DNA from: Komagataeibacter oboediens
GTDB taxonomy: Bacteria; Pseudomonadota; Alphaproteobacteria; Acetobacterales; Acetobacteraceae
DNA: 64,000 bases
Direction of reading: 5' to 3'
NCBI RefSeq assembly: GCF_003207815.1
Contig: NZ_NKTX01000009.1
Span: forward strand, 1 to 64,000
The notes beneath the pieces were generated by a model. That model saw nothing but the letters and a program-made list of their open reading frames with translations, searched no databases and was not told the DNA's origin. Below are positions 1 to 7,230 of this stretch, in pieces. How positions within the stretch are numbered: the stretch's first letter is position 1; each line of letters starts with the position of its first letter. The translations under genes and the position numbers were made by a program.

Positions 1-467
1 TTCGGGCTATGACGCGGGCAAGAAGGTCAAGGGCCGCAAGCGCCATATCGTGACTGATACCTGCGGCTTCCTGATCTTTCTCCTCGTTCATGCCGCCGAC
101 ATCCAGGACCGTGATGGGGCCGTTGATGTTCTGGCGGCAATACGCAGGCGCTTTCCCTGGCTGCGCCACATCTTCGCTGATGGCGGCTATGCTGGCGACA
201 AATTGCGATCCGCGCTCGCCTCCATGGGAAAATGGACGATCGAAATCATCAGGCGGTCCGATACGGCGAAGGGCTTTCAGATCCTGCCGCGCCGCTGGGT
301 GGTTGAACGGACATTCGCCTGGCTGGGACGGTGCAGGCGGCTCGCCAAAGATTGGGAAAAGTCCATTGCTTCCTCAACCGCATGGACATTGATCGCCTCG
401 ATCCGCATGCTCACACGACGGACAGCAAGGCATTGTCAAGCTTGAAAAACTTTCGGATCGGGCTCTC
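1..467 (+). mobile_element. IS5-family insertion sequence, 3' part (cut by window edge)
   Basis: The right-hand end of an IS5-family (IS1031/IS427-like) element. It holds the 3' part of the transposase gene followed by a short tail whose sequence (about 446-467, aaaactttcggatcgggctc) looks like a terminal inverted repeat. The left end lies outside the window, so neither the matching repeat nor the target duplication can be confirmed. Immediately to the right the frame of an unrelated protein opens, so the element appears to sit inside a host gene. The exact right boundary is uncertain by a few bases. Confidence 0.75.
2..445 (+). CDS. IS5-family transposase, C-terminal part
   Basis: DDE transposase fragment, open from the first bases of the window (frame starting at base 2) to TGA at 443-445; about 147 residues are visible. 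It shows the IS5 features KKVKGRKRHIVTDT near the left edge, the second catalytic Asp in FADGGYAG and the catalytic Glu in RRWVVERTFAWLGR. The internal GTG at base 50 is not the real start; the N-terminal third lies outside. In other IS1031-type elements transposase expression often needs a frameshift between two frames, which cannot be judged here. Confidence 0.85.
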   Translation, partial: SGYDAGKKVKGRKRHIVTDTCGFLIFLLVHAADIQDRDGAVDVLAAIRRRFPWLRHIFADGGYAGDKLRSALASMGKWTIEIIRRSDTAKGFQILPRRWVVERTFAWLGRCRRLAKDWEKSIASSTAWTLIASIRMLTRRTARHCQA

Positions 468-470
468 AGC

Positions 471-755
471 AGCCAGGTCAGTGAATTCCTGACAAAACCG
501 CGCCCCTGCATTTTTCTGAATACGCATCGGGTGGAATGGCGTGGCAACCCGAATTACGAAAACTGGACCCTTGGCCCCGTTGTTTCAAGCATGGATGAAT
601 TTGCCCTTACCCTTGACAGGGCCTTCCTCACGCATGCAAATTTCCTTGATCGACAAAAAGAGTATATACGCGATACGTTCGGGTTTGCGGCTCCGGAAGA
701 TACGGCGGCCAAAGGCGCGAAATCGATTATTGACTTTTTGAGGTTAATTGGTTGA
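471..755 (+). pseudogene. C-terminal remnant of a CDP-glycerol glycerophosphotransferase-like (GT-B) protein, interrupted by the IS
   Basis: A reading frame opens directly after the IS end and runs 94 codons to TGA at 753-755. Its protein contains PCIFLNTH, RGNPNYENWTLGPV and a helical end with RQKEYIRDTFGF. This pattern resembles the C-terminal GT-B domain of CDP-glycerol glycerophosphotransferase/capsule-type transferases; the family call is from memory of motif style and is moderate. The N-terminal part is missing, so this is probably a gene broken by the IS. Its stop overlaps the TTG start of the next gene (TTGA), which implies that the two were once translated together and that the lost gene belonged to the lipid locus. 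Confidence 0.5.
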
Positions 756-2548
756 ACACCGCCCATTCGCCGTTTCAAGTTACGTCTGTGGAAGTCACAT
801 TACCGGAAATGATAAGCCTCCCGACCCCCTCCGATTCTGGTTTGCCGCGTCGTTACGGCGATTTTCCGACGTTCCCGGCAGCGCTGGATTATGCCGCACA
901 GGGCAAGAGCGGCTTCAACATCTACTCTGGCAAGGGCGTACTGCTCGAAACGCTGCCTTACAGCACGTTGCGCGAACAGGCGATCGAGACGGCCAGGCGC
1001 CTGCTGTCGCTGGGGCTGGAACCGGGTGACCGTGTCGCCATCGTCGCCGAAAGCGATGGGGATTTCGCCCGTATTTTCTTTGGCTGCCAGTATGCAGGCC
1101 TTGTTCCTGCCGCCCTGCCGCTGCCGGTCGCATTTGGCGGGCGTGAAGGTTATGTGGGCACACTGCGTGGAATGATCGAAGGGGCCGCAGCCTCCGCCGT
1201 GGTCATTGCCTCCATCATTTCATCATGGACGGATGAGATCACCGCCGGGCTGGATCTGAAATTCTCCGGCACGCCAGCGGAACTGCTGGAAACGCCCATT
1301 ACGGTCGAAACGCTGCCCTCGGTCCAGCCTGATGACCTGTCCTACCTGCAGTTTTCCTCGGGCAGCACCCGTTTCCCCATGGGAATCGCGGTTACCCAGC
1401 GTTCCGGCATGGCAAATGCCCATGCCATCGCCCTGAACGGGCTGAAGGTCCGGGAAACGGGCGATCGCTGCGTATCATGGCTTCCGCTTTATCACGACAT
1501 GGGTCTGGTGGGCTTTTTCCTGACCCCCATGACATGTCAACTGAGTGTCGACATGCTGCCCACCCGCGAATTCGCGCGGCGCCCGCATGTCTGGCTGGAT
1601 CTGATCAGCCGCAACCGTGGCACGATTTCCTACAGCCCGTCCTTTGGCTATGAACTGTGCGCACGTCGCGCCACCTCCATCGAGCTTGACCTGTCGTCAT
1701 GGCGCGTGGCGGGTATTGGCGGTGACATGATCCGCTATCATATCCTTGAGGATTTTGCCCAGCGCTTTGCCTCGGTCGGGTTTGACAGCGGCGCGTTTAC
1801 CGCCAGCTATGGCATGGCCGAAGCCACGCTGGCCATGAGTTTCGCACCGCTGGGTTCGGGCATCAGGACGGATACGATCGACCTGCGCGCACTGGAAACG
1901 CGGGGCGAAGCCATTCCTTCCAATGATCCTACGCGCGCCCTGCGCACCTTTGTCATCTGCGGTGAAGTCCTGCCGCGCCATGAACTGGAAGTCCGCGATC
2001 CGCAGGGCAACGTGCTGCATGACCGCCAGATCGGGGCCGTATTCGTACGCGGCCCCAGCCTGATGCAGGGGTATTTTCGCCGCCCGCAGGAAACCGCCCG
2101 CGTGGTGGATGCCAATGGCTGGCTGAATACCGGCGACCTGGGATACATGCTGGATGGACAGGTTGTCATAACCGGCCGCGCCAAGGACCTGATCATCATC
2201 AACGGCCGCAATATCTGGCCGCAGGATCTGGAATGGTCTGCCGAGACCGAAATCAGCAGCCTGCGCAGCCGCGATGTCGCTGTCTTTTCGGTTGACGAGG
2301 ATGAAGGCGAGAAAATCGTGGCACTGGTCCAGTGCCGTGCCTCTTCCCCCGAAGCGCGTGAAACACTTAAAACCGAAACAGCCAACCTGTTCCGCCGGCA
2401 GCATGGGGTGGATGTCTCCGTCATTCTGGTGCCCCCCCATACGCTGCCGCAGACGTCATCGGGCAAGCTGACGCGTGCGCGTGCAAAGGCCATGCTGCTG
2501 TCTGGTGCGTTCCAGCCGCTGGAAACATCGTCGGTTTCCGTGGCCTGA
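752..2548 (+). CDS. Fatty acyl-AMP ligase-like protein (acyl-ACP ligase of sphingolipid synthesis)
   Basis: Adenylate-forming enzyme of 598 aa, expected to activate a fatty acid with ATP and load it on the small ACP encoded next. Seen: P-loop FSSGSTRFPMG (about 201-211), where the usual PKG lysine is Met; SYGMAEA; NTGDLGY; and a C-terminal SSGKLTRARAK with the catalytic Lys. There is no membrane segment. The start is TTG at 752, chosen because it overlaps the upstream stop (TTGA) and follows GAGG at a suitable distance; a Met near residue 20 is an alternative. In Caulobacter an acyl-ACP synthetase neighbours spt and acp, so the same role is inferred here: supplying the acyl donor for serine palmitoyltransferase. 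Confidence 0.8.
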   Translation: MNTAHSPFQVTSVEVTLPEMISLPTPSDSGLPRRYGDFPTFPAALDYAAQGKSGFNIYSGKGVLLETLPYSTLREQAIETARRLLSLGLEPGDRVAIVAESDGDFARIFFGCQYAGLVPAALPLPVAFGGREGYVGTLRGMIEGAAASAVVIASIISSWTDEITAGLDLKFSGTPAELLETPITVETLPSVQPDDLSYLQFSSGSTRFPMGIAVTQRSGMANAHAIALNGLKVRETGDRCVSWLPLYHDMGLVGFFLTPMTCQLSVDMLPTREFARRPHVWLDLISRNRGTISYSPSFGYELCARRATSIELDLSSWRVAGIGGDMIRYHILEDFAQRFASVGFDSGAFTASYGMAEATLAMSFAPLGSGIRTDTIDLRALETRGEAIPSNDPTRALRTFVICGEVLPRHELEVRDPQGNVLHDRQIGAVFVRGPSLMQGYFRRPQETARVVDANGWLNTGDLGYMLDGQVVITGRAKDLIIINGRNIWPQDLEWSAETEISSLRSRDVAVFSVDEDEGEKIVALVQCRASSPEARETLKTETANLFRRQHGVDVSVILVPPHTLPQTSSGKLTRARAKAMLLSGAFQPLETSSVSVA

Positions 2549-2554
2549 TGGAGC

Positions 2555-2570
2555 GGAGCCGCACGGCTCC
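2555..2570. other. Perfect hairpin in the 199-base gap between acyl ligase and ACP genes
   Basis: GGAGCC, loop GCAC, GGCTCC. No T-run follows, so it is not a typical Rho-independent terminator; it may be a processing or attenuation hairpin. The rest of the gap (2571-2747) shows no reading frame I can support; AAGGA about eight bases before 2748 serves the ACP gene. Confidence 0.35.
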
Positions 2571-2747
2571 CGTCCGGTCGGGCAAGAATGTAAAGCAGGA
2601 CTGGCCAAAAACCTGTTTTTCGATCATAAGACTTCCGATCAGGGGACCGATTGCAGTCCCCGCTCCCCCGGTCATGGACTGTGGGGCAGGCCATTCATGC
2701 TGATCCCCTGCCTGTAAGCAGGCAGGACATGCCATAAGGATGTAGGA

Positions 2748-2999
2748 ATGAGTGAAACGGTAGCGAGCGTCTCCGCGCTGATCGTGAAGACGCTGCTGGC
2801 GAACCCCAAGGTTCCCCGTGATATCAATGGCAGCAGCAAGATCGTCGAGGATCTGGCCTTTGATTCACTGGCCGTCATGAATTTTGTCATGGAAATCGAG
2901 GATACCCTCGACGTTTCTGTGCCGCTTGACCGGCTGGCGGATATCCGCACGATTGATGATCTGGCGGCCTGCATCGTCTCTCTCAAGCAGGCATCCTGA
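2748..2999 (+). CDS. Acyl carrier protein dedicated to sphingolipid synthesis
   Basis: Small acidic ACP of 83 aa. The phosphopantetheine attachment site is Ser40 in FDSLAVMNF, followed by the usual acidic helix (MEIEDTLDVSVPLD). It differs clearly from the housekeeping AcpP encoded at 15848-16087, which has [10 protein letters not shown]. The start ATG has AAGGA upstream. It lies six bases before serine palmitoyltransferase and after the acyl-AMP ligase, the arrangement known from Caulobacter, so it probably carries the acyl chain that is condensed with serine. It needs a phosphopantetheinyl transferase that is not in the window. Confidence 0.88.
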   Translation: MSETVASVSALIVKTLLANPKVPRDINGSSKIVEDLAFDSLAVMNFVMEIEDTLDVSVPLDRLADIRTIDDLAACIVSLKQAS

Positions 3000-3005
3000 T
3001 ACACC

Positions 3006-4208
3006 ATGTCAATTTTCTCGAAATATGAAGGTCTCGCGTCCGCCCTGTCGGCCGTGACGGCTGGCGGCGGACGCAATCCTTTCAACGTCGTGATCGAAAA
3101 GCCCATTTCCTCCACGGTCGGGCTGATCGAAGGACGTGAGACGCTTCTGTTCGGTACCAACAACTATCTCGGGCTGAGCCAGTCCCCCGCCGCGATCGAA
3201 GCTGCGGTGGAAGCCGCCAAGGCATATGGCGTCGGCACGACCGGTTCGCGTATCGCCAATGGTACGCAGGGGCTGCACCGCCAGTTGGAAGAACGGCTGT
3301 GCGCCTTCTTCCGCCGCAGGCACTGCATGGTGTTTTCCACCGGGTATCAGGCTAATCTGGGCACGATTTCCGCGCTTGCGGGCAAGGACGACTACCTCCT
3401 GCTGGATGCGGACAGTCATGCCAGCATTTATGATGGCAGCCGCCTTGGCCATGCACAGGTCATCCGCTTCCGTCATAACGATGCCGATGACCTGCACAAA
3501 CGCCTGCGCCGCCTTGAAGGGACGCCAGGATCGAAACTGATCGTGGTCGAGGGCATCTATTCCATGATGGGCGATGTCGTGCCCATGGCCGAATTCGCGG
3601 CCGTCAAGCGGGAAACCGGTGCGTGGCTGCTGGCGGATGAGGCGCATTCCGTTGGTGTAATGGGCGAACATGGCCGTGGCGTGGCGGAAGCCGACGGGGT
3701 GGAGGATGATGTCGATTTCGTTGTCGGCACCTTCTCAAAAAGCCTTGGCACGGTCGGCGGTTACTGTGTGTCCAACCACGACGGGCTGGACCTGATCCGG
3801 CTGTGTTCACGTCCCTACATGTTCACAGCATCCCTGCCGCCTGAAGTCATCGCCGCGACCATGGCCGCGCTAACGGAACTGGAAAACAGGCCGGAACTGC
3901 GTGTGCGCCTTATGGATAACGCCCGCAGGCTTCATGCCGGGCTGCAGGCTGCCGGGCTGCGCACCGGCCCGCAGGCCAGCCCTGTCGTATCCGTCATTCT
4001 GGATGATGTGGCGGTTGCGGTCGCCTTCTGGAACCGGCTGCTGGATCTGGGGGGTTACGTCAACCTCAGCCTGCCGCCCGCAACGCCTGACCAGCATCCG
4101 CTGCTGCGGACGTCCGTCATGGCGACGCACACGCCGGAGCAGATAGACAGGGCGGTCGAAATCTTCGCCGTTGTAGCGGGCGAGATGGGTATCAATCGCG
4201 CCGCCTGA
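3006..4208 (+). CDS. spt: Serine palmitoyltransferase
   Basis: Pyridoxal-phosphate enzyme of the alpha-oxoamine synthase family, 400 aa (normal length). It condenses L-serine with an acyl thioester to 3-ketosphinganine, the first step of sphingolipid synthesis. Seen: His138 in DADSHAS (stacks on the cofactor), DEAHSVG at 211-217, and the PLP lysine K245 in GTFSKSLG. The N-terminus is soluble, with no membrane anchor, as in bacterial SPTs. Related KBL, BioF or HemA enzymes are alternatives, but a dedicated ACP and acyl ligase directly upstream, and a lipid kinase and hydroxylase nearby, favour SPT. Its last 17 bases overlap the convergent gene on the minus strand. Confidence 0.87.
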   Translation: MSIFSKYEGLASALSAVTAGGGRNPFNVVIEKPISSTVGLIEGRETLLFGTNNYLGLSQSPAAIEAAVEAAKAYGVGTTGSRIANGTQGLHRQLEERLCAFFRRRHCMVFSTGYQANLGTISALAGKDDYLLLDADSHASIYDGSRLGHAQVIRFRHNDADDLHKRLRRLEGTPGSKLIVVEGIYSMMGDVVPMAEFAAVKRETGAWLLADEAHSVGVMGEHGRGVAEADGVEDDVDFVVGTFSKSLGTVGGYCVSNHDGLDLIRLCSRPYMFTASLPPEVIAATMAALTELENRPELRVRLMDNARRLHAGLQAAGLRTGPQASPVVSVILDDVAVAVAFWNRLLDLGGYVNLSLPPATPDQHPLLRTSVMATHTPEQIDRAVEIFAVVAGEMGINRAA

Positions 4209-5160
4209 AAAAACCTGCCTGCCGTAATTTCCATAACAGATACGGCAGGCAGATCAGCGGATGCCGTTCCGAAAACGGCCCCAGCGGCAGTTCAATGCCG
4301 GAATGGCGCCTGATCTTCCATGCAAGATAGCGTGCTCCGCCTTCAAACGTAAACGCGGCCTTGAACAGGCGGCTGACATTCAGCACACGGCCCAACCGGC
4401 CGCGCAGCCACCAGCCTTCACGCATGGCCTGACGCAGTTCTGGTGTCAGCCGGGGCGACAGTTCGTCCCCCGTGCACGTAAAGGGCAGGCCATCGGCCCG
4501 CCATATATCAGGTAACAGGGTCCTGTACCGCGCCTCCTGCCCCTGCAGCAGACTCCTGGGCCTGTGCCCGTTCTCGACACGCAGTTCCGCGCCATAGGTG
4601 TGCGCGAACAAGGCCAGCCAGTAATCATCCGCCGTCCCGTGTGCAGGACCCAGTGCCGCAGCCCAGCGCCCGGCCTGCGCCACCGCGCGGATGATGCAGG
4701 CCAGAATGGCATCCGCCGCCTCCGGTCCCCTCACCCATACCAGTCGCACAGGCTGGCAGAAGCGCGCCCAGACCGTCGTATCCAATGTGGCGCGCCCAGT
4801 CATGCGCCGGAACTGTGCAATCGACAGGATTGCCACCTTGGCCCGGATGACGCGTCCCTCAATCGTAATTTCGTGATATTCCACATTGGGCGGCAGGATA
4901 CGGTTGGCTTCACGTGACAGCGTGCCAGCAGTCCAGTCTTCCAGCCGTTCGACAATCACATAGAAATCCAGGATACCTTCCGGGTCTGGCGCGCGCAGGG
5001 CAGACCCATAAAAAATCACACCCAGCGGCTGCGTCCCGCCCAGCAGGCGCGTCACAAACCCGGTCACAAAGGGGGCGACCGGCTGAACCAGATCATGGGC
5101 CAGCAGGTGGGCGACCCGACCGGCTGCGGCAGTGCGGTCTGAAGGACTGGACTGGGGCAT
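4192..5160 (-). CDS. Tam41-like nucleotidyltransferase-fold protein (putative CTP:lipid-phosphate cytidylyltransferase)
   Basis: A 322-aa protein. The N-terminal half has the hallmarks of Tam41, the mitochondrial CDP-diacylglycerol synthase: FYGSALR (about 50-56), ILDFYVIV with Asp65, then VEYH, EGRVIRAKVAILS and a hydrophobic/aromatic stretch ending QPVRLVWV. Tam41 shows the same order (YGS, LDFVFTV, a GRLIKYGV-like segment, QKPVKII). This similarity is my own motif comparison. No signal peptide is seen. The start is ATG 5160, with AAGGAAGG seven bases upstream, rather than the GTG two codons earlier. It begins 12 bases after the lipid kinase gene on the same strand, so the pair probably acts in sequence: a lipid phosphate is made, then activated with CTP. 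The substrate is unknown. Confidence 0.55.
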   Translation of the reverse strand: MPQSSPSDRTAAAGRVAHLLAHDLVQPVAPFVTGFVTRLLGGTQPLGVIFYGSALRAPDPEGILDFYVIVERLEDWTAGTLSREANRILPPNVEYHEITIEGRVIRAKVAILSIAQFRRMTGRATLDTTVWARFCQPVRLVWVRGPEAADAILACIIRAVAQAGRWAAALGPAHGTADDYWLALFAHTYGAELRVENGHRPRSLLQGQEARYRTLLPDIWRADGLPFTCTGDELSPRLTPELRQAMREGWWLRGRLGRVLNVSRLFKAAFTFEGGARYLAWKIRRHSGIELPLGPFSERHPLICLPYLLWKLRQAGFFRRRD

Positions 5161-5172
5161 GGTCACCCTTCC

Positions 5173-6153
5173 TTACGCGTGAATGAAATCTATCGGGGCC
5201 GTCGCGGACAGCACGATCCGGCCAGCGGGACCGGGTGAAAACACCTCCCCATCCAGTACAAAATCGGATTCCAGCAGCATTTCAATGCGGTCCTCACACC
5301 CGCTGCAATAATCCGGATCCTGTCGCAGCCATGCCGGGTGCCGTCCACGCAGCAGCGCCCATGCCGCCGCCGCCAGTCGCGAAGGCTGGCCTGCAACATG
5401 AAGGAAGTTGATGACATCGTCACGCGTGCCAGGCGCGGTCCAGAACGGCCATATGCCGTGGGGCAGATGCTGCAGCGTCGTTGACAGGAACAGAAAGCAG
5501 TTGCCCTGACGCTGGATATGCGCCCCGGCCCGCATGACAAGCGCGTTGCCGCGCATCCATTCCTGCCGGGACCGCCGTGTCAGCAGATGCGCCACCGATG
5601 ACAGGAACGAAACGACAACCGCCATTTCATGCGAATAATTGTTCAGGATCGCCGGCTGGTGGGCCAGTTCGATGCCGCGCGTAAACGCGGCAGCCCCATG
5701 GAACATGCCCACGACGGGCGCGCGACCGTCTGGTTCCGGCCATTCCACAACCAGCCCGCAGCGCCTGCGCACGTTCCGACGCAGCAGGCCCGATGCGTCC
5801 AGGCGCTGCAGGTGTTCCAGCGCCTTGATGCCACGCAGCCCGAAACCGACATCCCCCGCAATCAGATTGGTATTGCCGGATGGCAGGATGGCCAGGGCAG
5901 GCAGCCTGTCCGCTGGATAATGCCGGTGGATGGCAGTCAGGACGTCACTGACGGTCCCGTCCCCTCCATCTATGACGATACAGTCGGTCCCGCGCGACGC
6001 GAATTCCGCAATATTGGCATCCAGACGGGAACGGTCAGCCGGATCAACGAAGTTTTCTCCCAGCAGATCACGGGCTGTCTGGGCGTATAAGCTCCTGTCG
6101 CCCATGTTCCGCCGGCTGCGCGGGTTATAAACAAGCGCAAATCGTCCGGTCAC
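5173..6153 (-). CDS. Diacylglycerol-kinase-family lipid kinase (ceramide/sphingoid kinase candidate)
   Basis: DAGK-catalytic-domain protein of 326 aa. Seen: NPRSRRN near the N-terminus, nucleotide-binding GGDGT at 63-67, LPSGNTNLIAGD at about 90-101 (the GGTAN-type motif of YegS and sphingosine kinases) and LDGEVF near the C-terminus. It phosphorylates a lipid hydroxyl with ATP at the inner membrane. In Caulobacter a homologous kinase beside spt acts on ceramide, so ceramide or sphinganine is the inferred substrate here. The start is GTG: an in-frame stop lies two codons upstream and GATGGA precedes it. The 159-base gap to the divergent metallophosphoesterase gene must hold promoters for both directions; I saw no strong consensus. 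Confidence 0.75.
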   Translation of the reverse strand: MTGRFALVYNPRSRRNMGDRSLYAQTARDLLGENFVDPADRSRLDANIAEFASRGTDCIVIDGGDGTVSDVLTAIHRHYPADRLPALAILPSGNTNLIAGDVGFGLRGIKALEHLQRLDASGLLRRNVRRRCGLVVEWPEPDGRAPVVGMFHGAAAFTRGIELAHQPAILNNYSHEMAVVVSFLSSVAHLLTRRSRQEWMRGNALVMRAGAHIQRQGNCFLFLSTTLQHLPHGIWPFWTAPGTRDDVINFLHVAGQPSRLAAAAWALLRGRHPAWLRQDPDYCSGCEDRIEMLLESDFVLDGEVFSPGPAGRIVLSATAPIDFIHA

Positions 6154-6312
6154 TGATCATTCCATCCCTGTCTGAAATTTGACTTACAGGCCATAAGCAA
6201 CCATCTGCCTTCTATTGCAAGGCACGAAAAGATAGAGCGCCCTCCCGCGCACGCAGCCATAACACATGTCGACAGCGGTACCGGCAGGCATGAGGCAAGG
6301 AAAGAGGTCAGC

Positions 6313-7230
6313 TTGAACACCATCACCATCGCGCATTTATCCGACCCCCACCTGCCCACCGAAATGGTGCCGCCGCGCGTGGGGGAACGACTTAACAAGC
6401 GCATGTTCAGCTATTTTTCGTGGAAAGGCCGCCGCCGCCATCTCCATCGCCCGGAAATCCTGGCCAAGGTCATGGCGGATATCGCAACCTGTCCGGTCAG
6501 CATGATCGCCGTAACGGGCGACCTGACCAATATGGGCCTGCCGGGGGAATGCAGGCAGGCACGACGCTGGCTGGAGCAGATGCCTGCACCGTGTACAGTC
6601 ATTCCGGGGAATCATGACACCCTTGTGTATGACAGATGGCCCCAGACCTTGGGATTGTGGCAGCCATGGATGGGCCCCCTGCCGTTTCCCTTCGTCCGGC
6701 GGGTGGGAAACGTGGCGCTGATCGGGGTCAGTTCGGCAGTACCCACACCATGGTTCATGGCGACCGGAACCGTTGGCACGCGGCAGGCAGCCCGGCTGCG
6801 CGATATCCTGCGGGACACCGGCAGGCAGGGACTGTGCCGCATCGTCATGATCCACCACCCGCCGGTATCGGGACTGGCCATACGCCGTAAATCCCTGACG
6901 GACATACAGGATTTTGACTCCTGCATCGCTGCCGAAGGTGCGGAGATGATCCTGCACGGCCATACCCATACATCGACCCTGTCCTCCCTTCCCGGTCGCA
7001 TGGGACCGGTGCCGGTCGTCGGGATCGCATCGGCTTCGGCACGTTCGTGTGATCCGCTGCGCGCGGCGGGATGGAACCGTATTTCGGTCACCCCGCATGA
7101 CGCGGGTTACAGCCTGCATGTCGTGCGTCGTTTCTTCATGGCTGATGCGACGACAGGCACGGGGCAGGAAACTATTTTTGACCTGCCCTCTCCATCACAG
7201 TGTGGTTCCGGTGTAAGCACGCCTGCATGA
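6313..7230 (+). CDS. Calcineurin-like metallophosphoesterase
   Basis: Cytoplasmic binuclear metallophosphatase, 305 aa. All family motifs are present in order: SDPHL (DxH) at the N-terminus, VTGDLTN, PGNHD, MIHHPP and HGHTHTS. The start is TTG 6313, with AAAGAGG five bases upstream. It is the first gene of a chain in which each start overlaps the previous stop (ATGA with the LptF-like gene), so it belongs functionally with the permease, hydroxylase and nucleotidyltransferase that follow. Candidate substrates are a phosphorylated sphingolipid, a nucleotide-lipid or a cyclic nucleotide; the sequence does not decide. Confidence 0.8.
   Translation: MNTITIAHLSDPHLPTEMVPPRVGERLNKRMFSYFSWKGRRRHLHRPEILAKVMADIATCPVSMIAVTGDLTNMGLPGECRQARRWLEQMPAPCTVIPGNHDTLVYDRWPQTLGLWQPWMGPLPFPFVRRVGNVALIGVSSAVPTPWFMATGTVGTRQAARLRDILRDTGRQGLCRIVMIHHPPVSGLAIRRKSLTDIQDFDSCIAAEGAEMILHGHTHTSTLSSLPGRMGPVPVVGIASASARSCDPLRAAGWNRISVTPHDAGYSLHVVRRFFMADATTGTGQETIFDLPSPSQCGSGVSTPA

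Noticed and set aside
1-467. Complete IS element with both inverted repeats
   Set aside because: Only the 3' part is inside the window; the left end and target duplication cannot be seen.
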